Positions 21,601-31,800 of a DNA stretch of 64,000 nucleotides are shown piece after piece. Position numbers and translations under genes: made by a program. The notes beneath the pieces were generated by a model that was given only the letters and a program-made list of their open reading frames with translations, searched no databases and was not told where the DNA came from. Where the stretch lies: contig NZ_CP022522.1 in assembly GCF_002850255.1 (NCBI RefSeq), positions 872,097 to 936,096 on the forward strand, given 5' to 3'. Every line of letters begins with the position of its first letter. Positions within the stretch are counted from its first letter, which is position 1. This DNA comes from Pseudoalteromonas sp. NC201. Lineage in GTDB: Bacteria > Pseudomonadota > Gammaproteobacteria > Enterobacterales > Alteromonadaceae.

Positions 21601-22887
21601 AATTATTATGACGTTGAGTTAGTAGGCTCGTTCTTGGTGACGTCTTACGGCTTTGATATTAGTTTGCCTGCATTACTTCTACCATTATTGTGCGGTGGTA
21701 CGGTCGACCTAAGTGGTCACCATGATGAGGTTTTAACCGAGCTTGCCAAGCGACTTGCGCGACCAAGTACTCAGCCTTTGTTGTTGCGATTAACACCTAT
21801 GCATGCCAGAGCGTTAATGTTCATTATGGGTGATGAGGTATGTCAAAGTCAGCATGTCTTTGTGATTGGCGGTGAGTTGTTTCCGGTATCGCTTTTCGCC
21901 CAATTAACTCATACCTTTCCAAATGCCACCATATACAATCATTATGGACCAAGCGAAGCCGTTGTGGGTTGTTGTATCGCGCGGCTAAATGATTTTGAGC
22001 TAGGACAGGCTGATTCGCTCCCTATTGGCTACGCTATGGAAAATACCCAGCTATATGTATTAGACAAAGCAATGCAGATAGTACCAACTGGTGTTGTAGG
22101 TGAATTGCACATTGGAGGGCGCTGTCTCGCGAATGGCTATCTTAACCAACCGGAGTTGACTACTCAGCGTTTTGTTCACAACCCATTTCAGCCTGGAGAG
22201 CGATTATACCGTACCGGTGATCTTGTTCGGCAACAGTATGACGGCAGCTTATACTATGTGGGTCGCATTGATGATCAAGTGAAACTACATGGTTTTCGTA
22301 TCGAATTGGGAGAAGTAAACCAGCAGTTGCTTATGCTACCTCAGGTTAAGGCAGGTGTTACCGTAATGGCAGGAGAGGAAGAGCATAGGCGCTTAGTCTC
22401 ATATGTTGTGCTTAACCAGTCCAATATAGACCCAGATATCACTTTGTCACAGATATTGCTGACGCTACAACAAAACCTTCCTAGTTACCTTTGCCCTGCG
22501 CAATTGATTGACTTGCCTGAGCTACCATTGAGTGCAAACGGTAAAATTAATGTCAAAGCGCTACCCGAGGCACCCATGCTGGACTCAAAAGAGTTTGTTG
22601 CGGCCAATACCGATCTTGAATTGCAATTGGTAGCTATCTGGCAACAGGTACTTCGACTTGAGCAACCACCGAGTATAGATTGTAACTTTTTCGCAGCTGG
22701 AGGTAACTCTCTGCTTGTCATGTCATTAAGCGCTGCTCTACAGAAGCAGTTTGCGTGCGTAACACAAATGAACCAATTATTTCAATATCAGACTATCCGC
22801 CAACAAGCAGAGTTGATTGAGCAACTATTCGCATTACAAGCAGTCGATGCAGAGAATGACGAATTTGAAGATGAGGGAGTATTATAA
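12607..22887 (+). CDS. NRPS gene 2, three modules, one A domain with insertion
   Basis: NRPS of 3426 residues. Residues 1-55 form a TubC_N-type beta-hairpin docking domain (APKGAL core), expected to bind the acidic tail of gene 1. Domains: C 73-502 (HHIAADG); A 522-1025; T, Ser1076; C 1128-1562 (HHIATDA); A 1582-2265; T, Ser2312; C 2362-2798 (HHIATDA); A 2818-3322; T, Ser3368 (GGNS). Codes: modules 1 and 3 DIPRVGHVGK, closest to the Asp code DLTKVGHIGK; module 2 DILQLGMVWK, Gly family. The module 2 A domain has about 180 extra residues (about 1810-2003) between motif A4 and the following ATPS segment, described separately. No E domain, so L or achiral residues are expected. The tail ends EDEGVL, a likely docking peptide. 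The start is fixed by the TAATG overlap and the GGAGA site. Confidence 0.97.
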   Translation: MVQKIIKKALAAGIELYLEEQKLKFTAPKGALTSELKNEISAHKDDIIQYLQHSIQRPKVSAITPRPDSKYLPLSLAQARLWFIHQLGGGESSEYNIFAAFELEGELRVDKVSQALAEIINRHDVLRCGYVEQQNQTLQFLHQDFEIPLFQEDYSLLSAAEYETKLQQLITKESRYSFDLSAELVLRVTLVKRHAKQHCLLFAVHHIAADGWSVEVLSSEFVTSYHQLATGQSVQLTALPIQYADYAYWQKQHLDQPVLEQKLEFWHDYLAEAPEVHSLPLDRPRPKQQNFTSKQMQVPLSKKLSEQLVKLAKSHNVTLFTLLQSAFAFVLGRFSGSDDIVMATPVAGREREEVQSLIGCFLNTIVLRSEIPEDGDFWQFLAKNKSRVQQAFGHQEVPFDQVVEAVQPSRNLAYNPLAQIKFVLQNYQQSQFELTDLIVRALPLREGAVRYDLDLSIFEEQGSLILDWNYKSELFDQVTVERLSTAMVQLLTALPEHQSNQSLPSLLSEETRQSLLSMGTGEQQVTDTELPIVQQILIQAQSAPERIAARAGDTTLSYGELIAKAKNLAGCLSEQEIGHGDHVALLLPKSVELLVALIGVQLAGAVYIPLDKSSGKTRLEYVLKDVDAELLITQSALLETVSSEGYDVMLMDDCLTPDWLSEFTPSSLPPTQLSDSAYLIYTSGSTGQPKGVEITHLGLQQYCAFASDFYYQDHLVGSLLVTEPAFDISVPSLYLPLLHGGCVTLLPQDDVIFALLNELQQLELEGVLLRLTPSHCQALLDALKGQVITAPCVLVIGGEALSQRVALALGDTFPNSLLYNHYGPTETVVGCCIHAFNDLPLSGNGTVPIGLPMTNTQLLVLNEQQQLQVPGGIGELWIAGTGVAKGYWQRPELTSRCFVVDVLKSGSSERYYKTGDLVRWNSQGRLEFIGRNDQQVKIRGHRVELGEIETLLEGCDGVQRLIAHVNRNQENEYLVCYFVPQHEDVEAVRNQLEGLAAARLPMYMRPHCYIALDDFPLSRNGKVNRRALPDPKTLQQTSRLAPESLVEMQLLDICTQLLSRTDIAPNSDFFAMGGHSLLAVRLINHVSTQLGKKLQLKDIFNHPIIRDLAKFIQKSEDLALEPIKRLETDMVKPLSVAQQRLWLLSQIESNQAQYNMPFALDICGQFDVDIAEYALTQLLERHQALLMNFVTIDAQPQLQLTQEAFQLVLLDVTGKSIAEQQYQLETVRLENATIPFDLSRDCLLRGTYVKRGEQHGTLLLTTHHIATDAWSMNILLRDFITIYKQKLGVDTEALPVIDIQYSDYAAWHHEQLASNEHKAHLDYWLTQLADIDAVHQLPIYQARSNQQTFAGNNLQWLLNQKQLNGLKQLAGKHNATLFMVLHGLLSLLICRHTQHSQVVIGTPVANRSHPQLDNVVGFFINNLVLKVECSLKQSFGTFLEQVKQVNLEALSRQATPFEQLVEMLAPERSLNYSPLFQIMLILDNTANEALPLGDLPFSMTPQLHSESVAKYELTWHAREQSEGLQLTVEYRTELFHQQYIEQMMAQFAQLVDGVIDSEQQACYHYNLLPESQRDYLLQQLNCTSQAFDSEGLLQHAIEYQSVTQPDKVAVCFNNENLTFAELNAQSECVAKQLYQRGIRPGDLVGICQPRSLSMLINMLAILKVGGAYLPLDPSYPPQRLNYIVQDSELKHLILTQSLQPLFSNNVSAALHLVEYLDLQASTNPVSYTNQLTSDSLAYVIYTSGSTGKPKGVKVSHRNVLNFFTAMSTSLPSNSSDITWLASTSISFDISVLELFWSLASGAKVIIQPERPQSIASEKLAQVHLCKSDMALLDAKELSVAKFSSYVGDRVSCLHSDTENLGLNCRATEQEYEQAARSGAGLSVLYQGSELSELATKVAAFNTIQQAASSRVLYLPVSECNEQTGALCTLEDIDMALAQLALFGKMGFNAVVVIYTSQQHASITPQQLSCVATIQERFIQHDCQTNMLAQRFENDWDPAQLILQHQVSHFQATPSYIRELLHSDSGRDALQQLELLLVGGEALSDDLAQQLCALLPERVFNMYGPTECTVWSCAAKVKPQAVTIGAPVANTQVYVVDEFQQLMPHGAVGELLIAGEGVTPGYLNRPELTQQRFVEVSFLTTPIRAYKTGDLVRWQDTGELIYVGRNDDQVKIKGHRIELGEVERLIREFAGCQQVAVVKQCRSHTELLVAFVVCSSTCKDKQQSVSQWRHILAMRAPSYLIPDRIECVSALPLTPNGKVDKSALANLNVVADIDFVPAESESEHSVMESWQQILGLNSDISVHDSFFNIGGHSLLSLRLVNELNAKFNSTLSLRDIFEHNTIAALSRLIDEKQTSQQHVIPRRKKSQQSLPLSLQQRRLWFIDQLHDGKSTHYNMHLLFQVGKQFNLALATQVMNELIERHQALRTIYRTQEEEITQVVVSRPKFTITELNEQQLCAQSAVDERLKALAQLPFELATSIPIRATYVTTGLSCYLLICVHHIATDAWSMEVLAQEFYSLYQAYQQGKAHQLVAPTVDYADYALWQHSEAQQQRLARQNQYWLEQLSDMPMLSSLPLNKPRGKFAAHKSQTMTIEVEGELFELMKKATSATNTTAFMYLHAVLSIVLCRYNNSDDYAIATPVANRPHKDFDSVVGLFVNTLVLRTHYQSECCFSDYLQQVKSTDVAALDNQETPFEWLVEQLTTQRTTSYNPLVQVLFTYQKALVSDESTFTEHLKPIEFSDQQSKFEFSLRVIEHERKLLLQFDYDTSLFEAVAIQNVVNSVKHVLAQTLTNPEVALGQLQLTTKQSERSQQCGVVNLKGRDTSLLALFYQQVAAHPKAIATRYNEQEFSYEVLAQKVEQLANYLRQQQVGESSRIGLYLDRGPEILVAILAALKINACFVPIDLSNRGERLNSIVNDAKLDMALISQAYWARWQSQPCQVTDLTLSDWLFHEYSSLPSSSVYQAQTPAYVIYTSGSTGKPKGVEVSHRALLDYCQFALQNYYDVELVGSFLVTSYGFDISLPALLLPLLCGGTVDLSGHHDEVLTELAKRLARPSTQPLLLRLTPMHARALMFIMGDEVCQSQHVFVIGGELFPVSLFAQLTHTFPNATIYNHYGPSEAVVGCCIARLNDFELGQADSLPIGYAMENTQLYVLDKAMQIVPTGVVGELHIGGRCLANGYLNQPELTTQRFVHNPFQPGERLYRTGDLVRQQYDGSLYYVGRIDDQVKLHGFRIELGEVNQQLLMLPQVKAGVTVMAGEEEHRRLVSYVVLNQSNIDPDITLSQILLTLQQNLPSYLCPAQLIDLPELPLSANGKINVKALPEAPMLDSKEFVAANTDLELQLVAIWQQVLRLEQPPSIDCNFFAAGGNSLLVMSLSAALQKQFACVTQMNQLFQYQTIRQQAELIEQLFALQAVDAENDEFEDEGVL
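18031..18612 (+). other. Insertion in A domain resembling the C-terminal half of a luciferase-like monooxygenase
   Basis: In this A domain, 223 residues separate the FDISVL core from QATPS, against about 43 in the Gly-type domains of gene 1. Part of the extra sequence (near residues 1870-1900, with GAGLSVLYQGSELSELA) resembles the GANVLTHLLGQSxEELAEKI region of flavin-dependent luciferase-like monooxygenases known to be inserted in NRPS A domains. The run LEDIDMALAQLALFGKMGFN before the A domain resumes resembles the end of that family. A full domain is about 330 residues, and the N-terminal flavin-binding half seems to be missing. I infer a decayed or reduced oxygenase. The A domain motifs on both sides are intact. 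Confidence 0.6.
22875..22879 (+). promoter_or_regulatory. Ribosome binding site of gene 3, inside gene 2
   Basis: GGGAG seven bases before the ATG at 22887. The stop of gene 2 overlaps this start by one base (TAATG), the same coupling layout as between genes 1 and 2. Confidence 0.7.
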
Positions 22888-25800
22888 TGGTGCTAGAAAT
22901 TCTAAAGAAAGCGCGCCTACAAGGTGTCACATTATTTCTCGACGAGCAGGGACAGCTGCGTTTTAAAAAGAAGTCAGGCAAGTTAAGTGCTGAGTTAAAA
23001 GCTGAATTAACAGCAAACAAACAAGAATTAATAGCGCTACTCCGTGCCCAGCAAGAGAAATTGGTTGCTATTACCAGTATAGATCGCAGTGGTGCAATCC
23101 CAGCGTCATTTTCACAACAACGGCTGTGGTTAATCGATAAGCTAGAAGGCAGTCAACATTATAATGTTGCAGCAGCACTGGCCTGTGATGGGGTACTGGA
23201 TATTGCAGCCATAGAAGCCAGTCTAACCCAAATAGTTGCCCGCCACGAGGCGTTAAGAACCTGTTTCGAAGCCCACGATGGAGTGTGTATGCAGCGGGTA
23301 ATGCCAGCCCGAGCGGTGACGGTAGAAGTGGTGAATTTGGTTGATTGTGGTGAAGATGAAGTGCAGCGGCAAGTGGATGATGCGGCACGAGAAGTTTTTG
23401 ACCTAAGCCAAGATTTAATGTTGCGTACAAAAATCATCAAACAGTCTCAAACACGGCATATTTTGTTGTTCACGTTGCATCACATCGCATCGGATGGTTG
23501 GTCAATGCAGCTATTAATAAAAGAGTTTAATGCATTTTACCAAGCTGCGATAACAGGCGGGGAAGCGGATGTGCCTGAATTACCGGTCCAATATGGAGAT
23601 TACGCGTACTGGCAACAGCAACAGTTAACGGAGCAAAACAAAGCACAGTTGTTAAGGTATTGGCAGGCTAGGTTGTCGGGCATGCCGAGCTTACACGGAT
23701 TGCCATTAGATAAGCCGCGACCAGCCAAGCAAGAATTTACCTCTGGATATGTGCGTAGTCGGATAGGCAAAGAGACATTGGCAGGGTTACAAGCGCTAAC
23801 GCAAAGCGCAGGTGTCACGTTATTTATGGTACTGCAAGGTGCTTTTGCGGTGTTATTGAGCCGCTTAAGCGGTGAGTCGGACATCGTCTTAGGCGTACCG
23901 ACAGCGGGGCGTAGTGAGAGTGAATTGTCGCCATTAATAGGGTTTTTTATCAATACCTTGGTGAGTCGAACACAGGTTGATTTAGCGCAGCCATTTACGG
24001 CGTTATTGGCGCAGATAAAGGCAGATACGCTGGCAGATTATCAGCATCAAGGGCTCCCTTTTGAGCTGTTGGTAGAGGCATTAAACCCAGATAGAAGCTT
24101 AGCATATAACCCCTTGTGTCAGGTTAAGTTGGTGCTACAGAACCATCGCAGCAGTGACGATGAAGGGTTGAGTTTGGGAGAGGCGAGGCTGAAACCACTC
24201 CAACAAAGTCAAGAGCAGGTACGGTTTGATTTGGATTTGACTTGCTCGGAGGGAGAAGGCGAGTTGCTATGCCATTGGCGGTATCAACAGAGCTTGTTTA
24301 CAGAAGCGACGATAGCGGCGTATGCCCGTAGCTTTGAGTATCTATTGGAGAGTATCGCGAAGGGAGCCCAAGGTAGCTGCAAAAGTTTAGCCTTGTATGA
24401 CGATGAAATGCGTCAAAGCTTGATAGAAGAGAGCGTAGGTGCGGCCTGTGATTATCGGCGGGGAGAAAGTGTAGTAGAGCAGTTTGCGAGACAAGCCCAG
24501 CAGACGCCGGAGAGAATAGCGGTACGGGATGAATCACACGCACTGAGCTATGGAGAGTTGTACAGTCGTGTGAATCAGTTGGCACATTACCTTCAAGAGC
24601 AGGATATAGGGGTGGGAGAGCGAGTTGCGTTGGTGATGACGCGAGATGTCACGCTCTTGGTGGCGATGCTAGGGGTGATGGCGACGGGTGCGAGCTATAT
24701 CCCATTGAGCCCGGATAATCAGACGGCACGTTTAGCAGATATATTTAACGATGCGGATGTGACTCAGGTTTTGGTATCGACATGTTTATTAGAAATTTTA
24801 CCGGTTTCAGGGGTAGATGTGTTAATGCTGGATGAGGATGAGTGGGGCTTATCGGGTTATGACAGCCATCCGGTGGGAGTGACACATACCTTAGCGGATA
24901 GCGCCTATGTGATTTATACGTCAGGGTCGACGGGTAAGCCAAAGGGGGTGGAGGTAAGTCACAGAGGATTAATAGATTACTGTGGCTATGGTCTAAAAGC
25001 GTACTATCAAGAGCAGTTGACAGGAAGCTATGTGTTGACGTCGCATGCATTTGATATAGGCGTTCCGAGTTTATATTTGCCTCTTTTGGTGGGAGGGTGC
25101 GTGAACTTAGCGCCTTGGGGAGAGGAGTTGGAGGGATTAGTCGAGCGGTTACGAGGGAGCTCAGAGGCGAGTTTATATCGTTTGACGCCGATGCATTGTG
25201 AGGCATTACTTGAATTGCTGAATGGGGATAAGGTCAGCGGAGCGCATGTTCTGGTGATAGGAGGGGAGACGCTAACGGAGGGGCTGGCTGCGCGGTTGCA
25301 AGATACCTTTAGTGAAAGTCAACTTTACAACCACTATGGTCCGACGGAAACGGTGGTAGGTTGTAGCTTATATGATGCAAGCGCGCATTTAAGGGCAGGG
25401 GATTCAACGCGAGAAGAGATACCGATAGGGTATGCGATGGCGAACACAGGGCTGTATGTCGTTGATGCAGGGGGTGAGCTGCAAGCGAAAGGAGGCGTAG
25501 GAGAGCTTTATGTTGGAGGGCCTTGCGTAGCGAAAGGATATGTTGGAGATCCGGACAGGACGGCGGCGTCATTTGTGTATGTTCCTTGGTTGGCGGATAC
25601 GAGGTTGTATAGAACAGGAGACAGGGTACGGCGCTTGGAGTCGGGAGCGTTGGTATTTTTGGGAAGGAAGGATGAGCAAGTCAAGCTGCGGGGATATCGT
25701 ATAGAGCTTGGAGAGATAAGGAGTGTTTTGGCACAGCAAGCAGCGGTGAAACAGGCGGCGGTGTTGGTGCAAGGAGAGGGTGCGGATGCGACGTTGGTGG

Positions 25801-28800
25801 GTTATGTTGTTGCAGAGGGAGAGGTAGTAGATGAAGGTATTTTTATAGCGGAGTTAGAGCGTGCGTTATCGGCGCGTTTAGCCAGTTATATGTGTCCGAG
25901 TCGTTGGTGTTTGCTAGATGCTTTGCCGTTGACGGCGAATGGTAAGCTGGATAGGGGTGCGCTACCGAGCGAGATTGGGGAGATAGGGCAGGAATATGAA
26001 GCGGCGGAGAATAGTGTAGAGCGAGCGCTGGTAGAGATATGGGCAGAGGTACTGCGACAACCACTAGAGGAGTTAAGTGTAACGGGTGATTTCTTTAGGT
26101 TAGGGGGAAATTCTCTGTTAGCGGTGAAGCTTAGTGCGTTAATTAAGCGGCATTTCGACATTGAAGTAACTTTGGGTGATTTATTCTCACATCCCAATAT
26201 TCGTCAGTTTGGTATGTGGTTGCAAAGCCACCAGGAAATTCAAGCAAAGCACACATATGAGAAGATTAAGGCACAAGATAATTTAGACAGTGCTCCACTG
26301 ACTTTTGCACAACAGCGTTTGTGGTTTATCGATGCTTTGCAAGGTGGCACATATGCCTACAATATCACTCGGGCTTTAACGTTAAGTGGTGCAGTTGATA
26401 TTTCAGCATTGCAACGTGTTTTCGTTGCTTTGATTGAGCGCCATGCAATTTTCAGAACTACATATCAAGCACATGTCAATGAGCAAGCGCTGCAAATCAT
26501 TCACGCGGCACACACAGTCAATTTTAACATCGAACAGGTAGATTTGACGCATTTAGAGAGTGAAGAACAAGAGACGGAAATCACTCAGAGGCTTGAAGAG
26601 CAGCAGAAGTACACATTTAACCTTGCAGATGATGTAATGCTTAAAGTGAGTCTACTGCTATGCCAAGTCGATAAGAGCATTTTAATAATTAATATGCCGC
26701 ATATCGCCACTGACGGTTGGTCGATGGATATTTTGACCCGCGAATGTTGGGCGCTCTATGAAGCTTTTACTCAAGGCCAACAAAACCCACTTACAGCTTT
26801 ACCCCTACAATATGCGGACTACGCTCTTTGGCAAAGTAAACAGCTAACGCCTGATACTCTAGATACGCATTGGCAGTATTGGCAGCAACAGTTAGCTGCA
26901 ATGCCACAAGTCCATAGCTTACCGTTAGACTTTAAACGTCCAGCGGATAAGAACTACGTGGGAGAGCAAGTGTCAAGTCGACTCAGCAGTGAAGTAGCGA
27001 GTAAGCTTTGTCGCTTGGCAAAGCATTATGCCTTGACGCCGTTTATGCTGTCTCATGCCTTGTGTGCCTTAGTTTTATCGCGTCACAGTGGTAGTCATGA
27101 CATCGTGATGGGTATGCCGATTGCCAACCGACTACAAGGCGAGTTGAATGGGGTTGTTGGTCTGTTCGTGAATACTTTAGTATTAAGAGTAAATACCAAT
27201 TACAACGATCTGAGCGATTATTTTAAGCATGTGAAGAAAGTGCACCTTGAAGCCCAGCAGCATCAGGATATGCCGTTTGAAAAGTTAGTTGATAAACTAG
27301 CAAGTGAACGTTCTGCTTCACATACTCCGTTATTTCAAATTTTACTAGCAACACAAAACGACTTTTCATCGAAGCCTGTACCGCAAAATCAAGCTCTCAT
27401 TGTTGAGCGACGGGAGCAAAAAGTTAAAGTAGCTAAGTTCGATTTAGATATTAATATTTGTATCAATAAAGATGAAGTGACAATCAACTGGACCTATGAC
27501 ACTGCAATATTTTCTCACCAGCATATCACTACTCTAGACCGACATCTGTGTAACTTACTGAGTACGTTAGCCGCTCATCATGAAGATCAAGATATTGCCA
27601 TTAAGCAATTAAATATACTAGATGCTCAAGAGTTTACTCGATTACTCACTAGGGCGGCAGGTAATACAAATTACCCCGCTGCAAATTGCGGTTTACATGA
27701 ATTGTTCGAACGACAGGTTGAACGACAGCCAGAAGCGTTAGCTATTACGTCAGCAGGAAGAAGTTTAAGTTATGCACAATTAAATGCGCGAGCAAATGCA
27801 ATGGCTTGGTATTTAATCGAACAATATCAGCTTACGCCAGAACAAACAGTCGCTATTTGTTTACCACGTTCTGAACTACTGCTTGTGAGTGTTCTTGCGG
27901 TATTAAAAGCAGGAGGTGCTTACCTGACTATTGATCCAAGTTACCCCGATGGCAGGGTGTCTTACATCCTTAATGATTCTGAAGCATCATTATTACTCAC
28001 CAGTAGTGAACTTGAAAAAAGACTTGTGGAACTCAGAGGTACTTTTAGCTGTGTTATGGCTGACACCTCGCTGACAAACTATAGCCAAGACAATCCACCG
28101 AGCCCTATTTTAAATAGTGATGTGGCAAGTGCATATATAGTGTATACGTCTGGTACCAGTGGCAAACCTAAAGGGGTTAAAATAGCACATAAAGGAGCTG
28201 TCAACTTTGCGGCATACTTAGGGAGACAATTCCAAGTAGATAACAGTAGTAAAGTGTTGCAACTAGCTTCTACTAGCTTTGATGCCTTTACCCTAGAATG
28301 GATGTGGGGGTTGACGAACGGAGGATCGCTATGTATCTGTAGCGAAGCTGATAAATATCATCCTCAGCAAATGGCAGATTACTTGGTTGATCAAGGTATC
28401 ACTCATGCACTCATAACCCCAGCATACTTACAGCATCTACCTTGTCATCAAAACTACCATTTTCGCGCTTTATTGGTGGGTGGTGAAGCCTGTAGTACCG
28501 CACTGGCGCAGCAGTGGTCAAAGCACTATCCAATGTATAACGCTTACGGTCCCTCAGAGGCCACTATTTGTGCCACTGTAGCTAAGCTCCATCCCGATAC
28601 GTCTGTAACAATAGGCACTGCTATTGATAATGTTACAACTTATATTCTTGATGATCAGCAGCAACTGCTGCCTGAGGGGGCGGTTGGAGAGTTATATATT
28701 GGTGGTGTAGGTGTGGCACAAGGTTATATCAAGCGTCCAGAGCTAGATGCTGAACGTTTTGTAAGTAACCCATTTGTAACGAATGAGCATGAGAAATTAT

Positions 28801-31800
28801 ACCGTACAGGCGATCTTGTACGACAATCTGATACTGGCCAATTAGTTTACTTAGGCCGGATCGATGAACAGGTAAAAATTCGTGGCTATCGTATTGAGTT
28901 GGCTGAAATTGAGCAATTGTTGAATGAATCTTTCGGTGTTAAGCAAGCCGCAGTATTGTGTTGGGGGGAAGGAAGTCAAAAATACCTGATTGCTTACGTG
29001 ATGCTATCTGGTGAGATGTCTGAGGATAGCGCTACTCGTATTTTGAGCGAAGCGCTCGCCGAACAATTACCAGAATATATGGTGCCGAGCCAGTTTGTGG
29101 TGTTGGAGCAATTTCCACTTACAGTCAATGGTAAGGTTGATAAACGCGCTTTGCCACAACCGGAGTTGACGACAGCACATTACCGAGGACCACAAAATAA
29201 AACAGAAGCGCAATTGCAGCAATTATGGTCGAGTTTATTAAAGATACCGCAAGCGTCACTGAGCTGTGAGGCAAACTTCTTTGCCCTAGGTGGCGACTCA
29301 ATATTATCAATTCAGCTAGTCTCACGGGCAGCGGAGCAAGGCCTGTATTTTAGTGTTAAAGACCTGTTTCGTCATCAACACATCGTGGCATTAGCACGGT
29401 GTGTAAAGCAGAGCAAAGGATACACGATAGCACAAGAGGCGGTGATAGGAGAGATGCCATTGCTGCCTATTCAGCAGGCATTTTTCAAAAACGAAACGGC
29501 GTTAGCCCACTTTAACCAGTCGGTTCTATTAAGTACCCCAGAGGATTTTGACACCCAATGCCTGATACCGATGTTGCAAGCTTTGGTCACGAGACATGAC
29601 GCACTGAGGCTCAGTTTTGATAAATCACAGGGGCAGTGGCGAGGTTGGTATCAAGCCTTGGAAGCATTGGCGCTATCAAACTGCATAGAGCAGCATGAGT
29701 GGGATGGAGAGGCAGAGAGTTTAACGGCTATTGCAGAGCGAGCGCAGCGCAGCTTATCACCGATAGATGGTGAGTTATTACGATTGGTCTATTTGGCGAA
29801 CAAAGCGGGTACAGGACGCTTGCTGTTGGTGATACATCACTTAGTTGTGGATGGGGTTTCTTGGCGTATTTTGCTGTCAGACATAGCACAGCTCTATCAA
29901 CAATACCAAGCGGGAGAAGCATTGCAGCTTGGTGATAAGACACATAGTTATCAACAGTGGGGAAGACACTTACAGTGCTATAGCGAGAGTGAAGGGCTTC
30001 AGCAGCAACGTTCATATTGGCGAGAACTAGAGGCAGATAATAGTTGGCAACAGCATTATGGTCATGAGCAAGTACAAGCAGGTGTACGGCGACAATTACA
30101 AATCCAATTGAGTGAGGGTGAGACACAGGCTTTGCTCACGATGGTGCCACAGAGTTATCGAACTCAGGTGAATGAAGTACTCTTGGCGGCTTTGTGGTTA
30201 GCTCATCAACGTTGTAGTGGTGCTCAAACGCTATCGGTGACACTAGAAGGGCATGGGCGTGAGGGAGTTGCGGGGGTAATAGATTTAAGTCAAACCGTAG
30301 GCTGGTTTACCAGTATGTATCCATTGCAGCTAAGCGTGCAAGCGGCGGAGGATGTCGGTGGTATTTTGATGGCGGTAAAAGAGCAATACCGTCAGGTTCC
30401 GGATACGGGGATAGGCTATGGCGTATTAAAGTACCTGTGCGGTGATAGCGAGCTTGCGGATAAGACGATGCCGGCTTTGCAGTTTAATTACCTAGGGCAG
30501 TTTGACCAAACGGTAAAACAGACGGGCGCCTTTAACATAGCAGAGGAAAATAGAGGGCAACATATAAGTGCAGCTCGGATAGCACAAGAAGAGTTGGTGT
30601 TAAATGGGAAGGTGGTATTTGGCAGTTTAGGTTTTACGCTGAATTATGACACAGGGTGTTATTGCGAGGGAGCGTTATCGACGTTGATGAAGGCTTATGA
30701 GCAGGCCTTAAGAGACGTTATTACGCATTGTAAGGCGGTGGGCGTTGGGCCTTATACACCGAGTGATTTTCCATTGGCGAGGGTAACTACGGAAGAGTTA
30801 GAGCGATGGGATATTGGGTCGGATATTGCAGATTTATATCCAGCGACGGGGATGCAACAGGGGTTGTTATTCCATGGTTTGTTGGAAGCAGGGAGTTATG
30901 TCACGCAGACTCGGATAAGCTTCAAGGATTTGGATGCAAGCGCATTTAAAGCTGCATGGTTAGCGGTAATAGAGCGGCACAATATTTTTAGAACGGCATT
31001 TGTAGGAATAGAGCAAGGGAATGCGCATCAAAGGGTGAGCGCACATGCGGTACTGCCTTGGAAGGAAGAAGATTTAAGGGAGATGTCACAGGCGCAGCAG
31101 CAACATTATTTAGACGATTATCAGCGTATGGATAAGCGCAAAGCCTTTGCGATAGATGCAGCACCACTGATGCGCTTTAGCTTATTTAATGTAGGAGATG
31201 AACATACGTTGCTCTGGAGTTACCACCATGCGCTACTGGATGGGTGGTGTATTCCGTTGGTATTTAAGGAGATAAAGCAATGTTATGAAGCGCTGTGTGC
31301 GGGTATACCGTTAGCAAGTGGAGCGCCAGAATACAGCTATAGAGATTATGCTCAGTGGCTGAGTGAGCAAGACAAGGAGGAGACGGTAGCGTTTTGGCGA
31401 GACACGTTAGCACCGCTGAGTAGCCATACTCAGTTGCCAGCGGAGCAAGGAGAGGTGGGAGTAGGAGAGGGCGAGTATCGCATTGAGTTTAGTGTATCAG
31501 AGACGGCGGCGTTACAACTGTTGGCGGCGGAAGCGAGAACGACGTTAAATATAGTCGTACAAACGGCATGGGGTGTGTTGTTGCAGCGCTATGGCAACCA
31601 AGGTGCGGTGGTGTTTGGTTCGGTGACGTCAGGGCGGCCGGCAAGTCTTGCGGGTGTCGAGTCGATATTAGGTTTGTTTATCAATACAGTACCGGTGGTC
31701 GTAGAGAGCGGTGCAGAAGATACGGTGCTTGGGCTATTGCAGGCGCAGCACGAACAGCAAGTGGCGCGAGAAGGGCATAGCTACTATCCGTTGTATGAAA

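Noticed and set aside
23071-26197. Cluster of long minus-strand open frames (up to 153 codons), also seen at 53501-56671
   Set aside because: They lie antisense to a conserved C-A-T module, have low-complexity composition, and follow from the codon bias of the sense strand.
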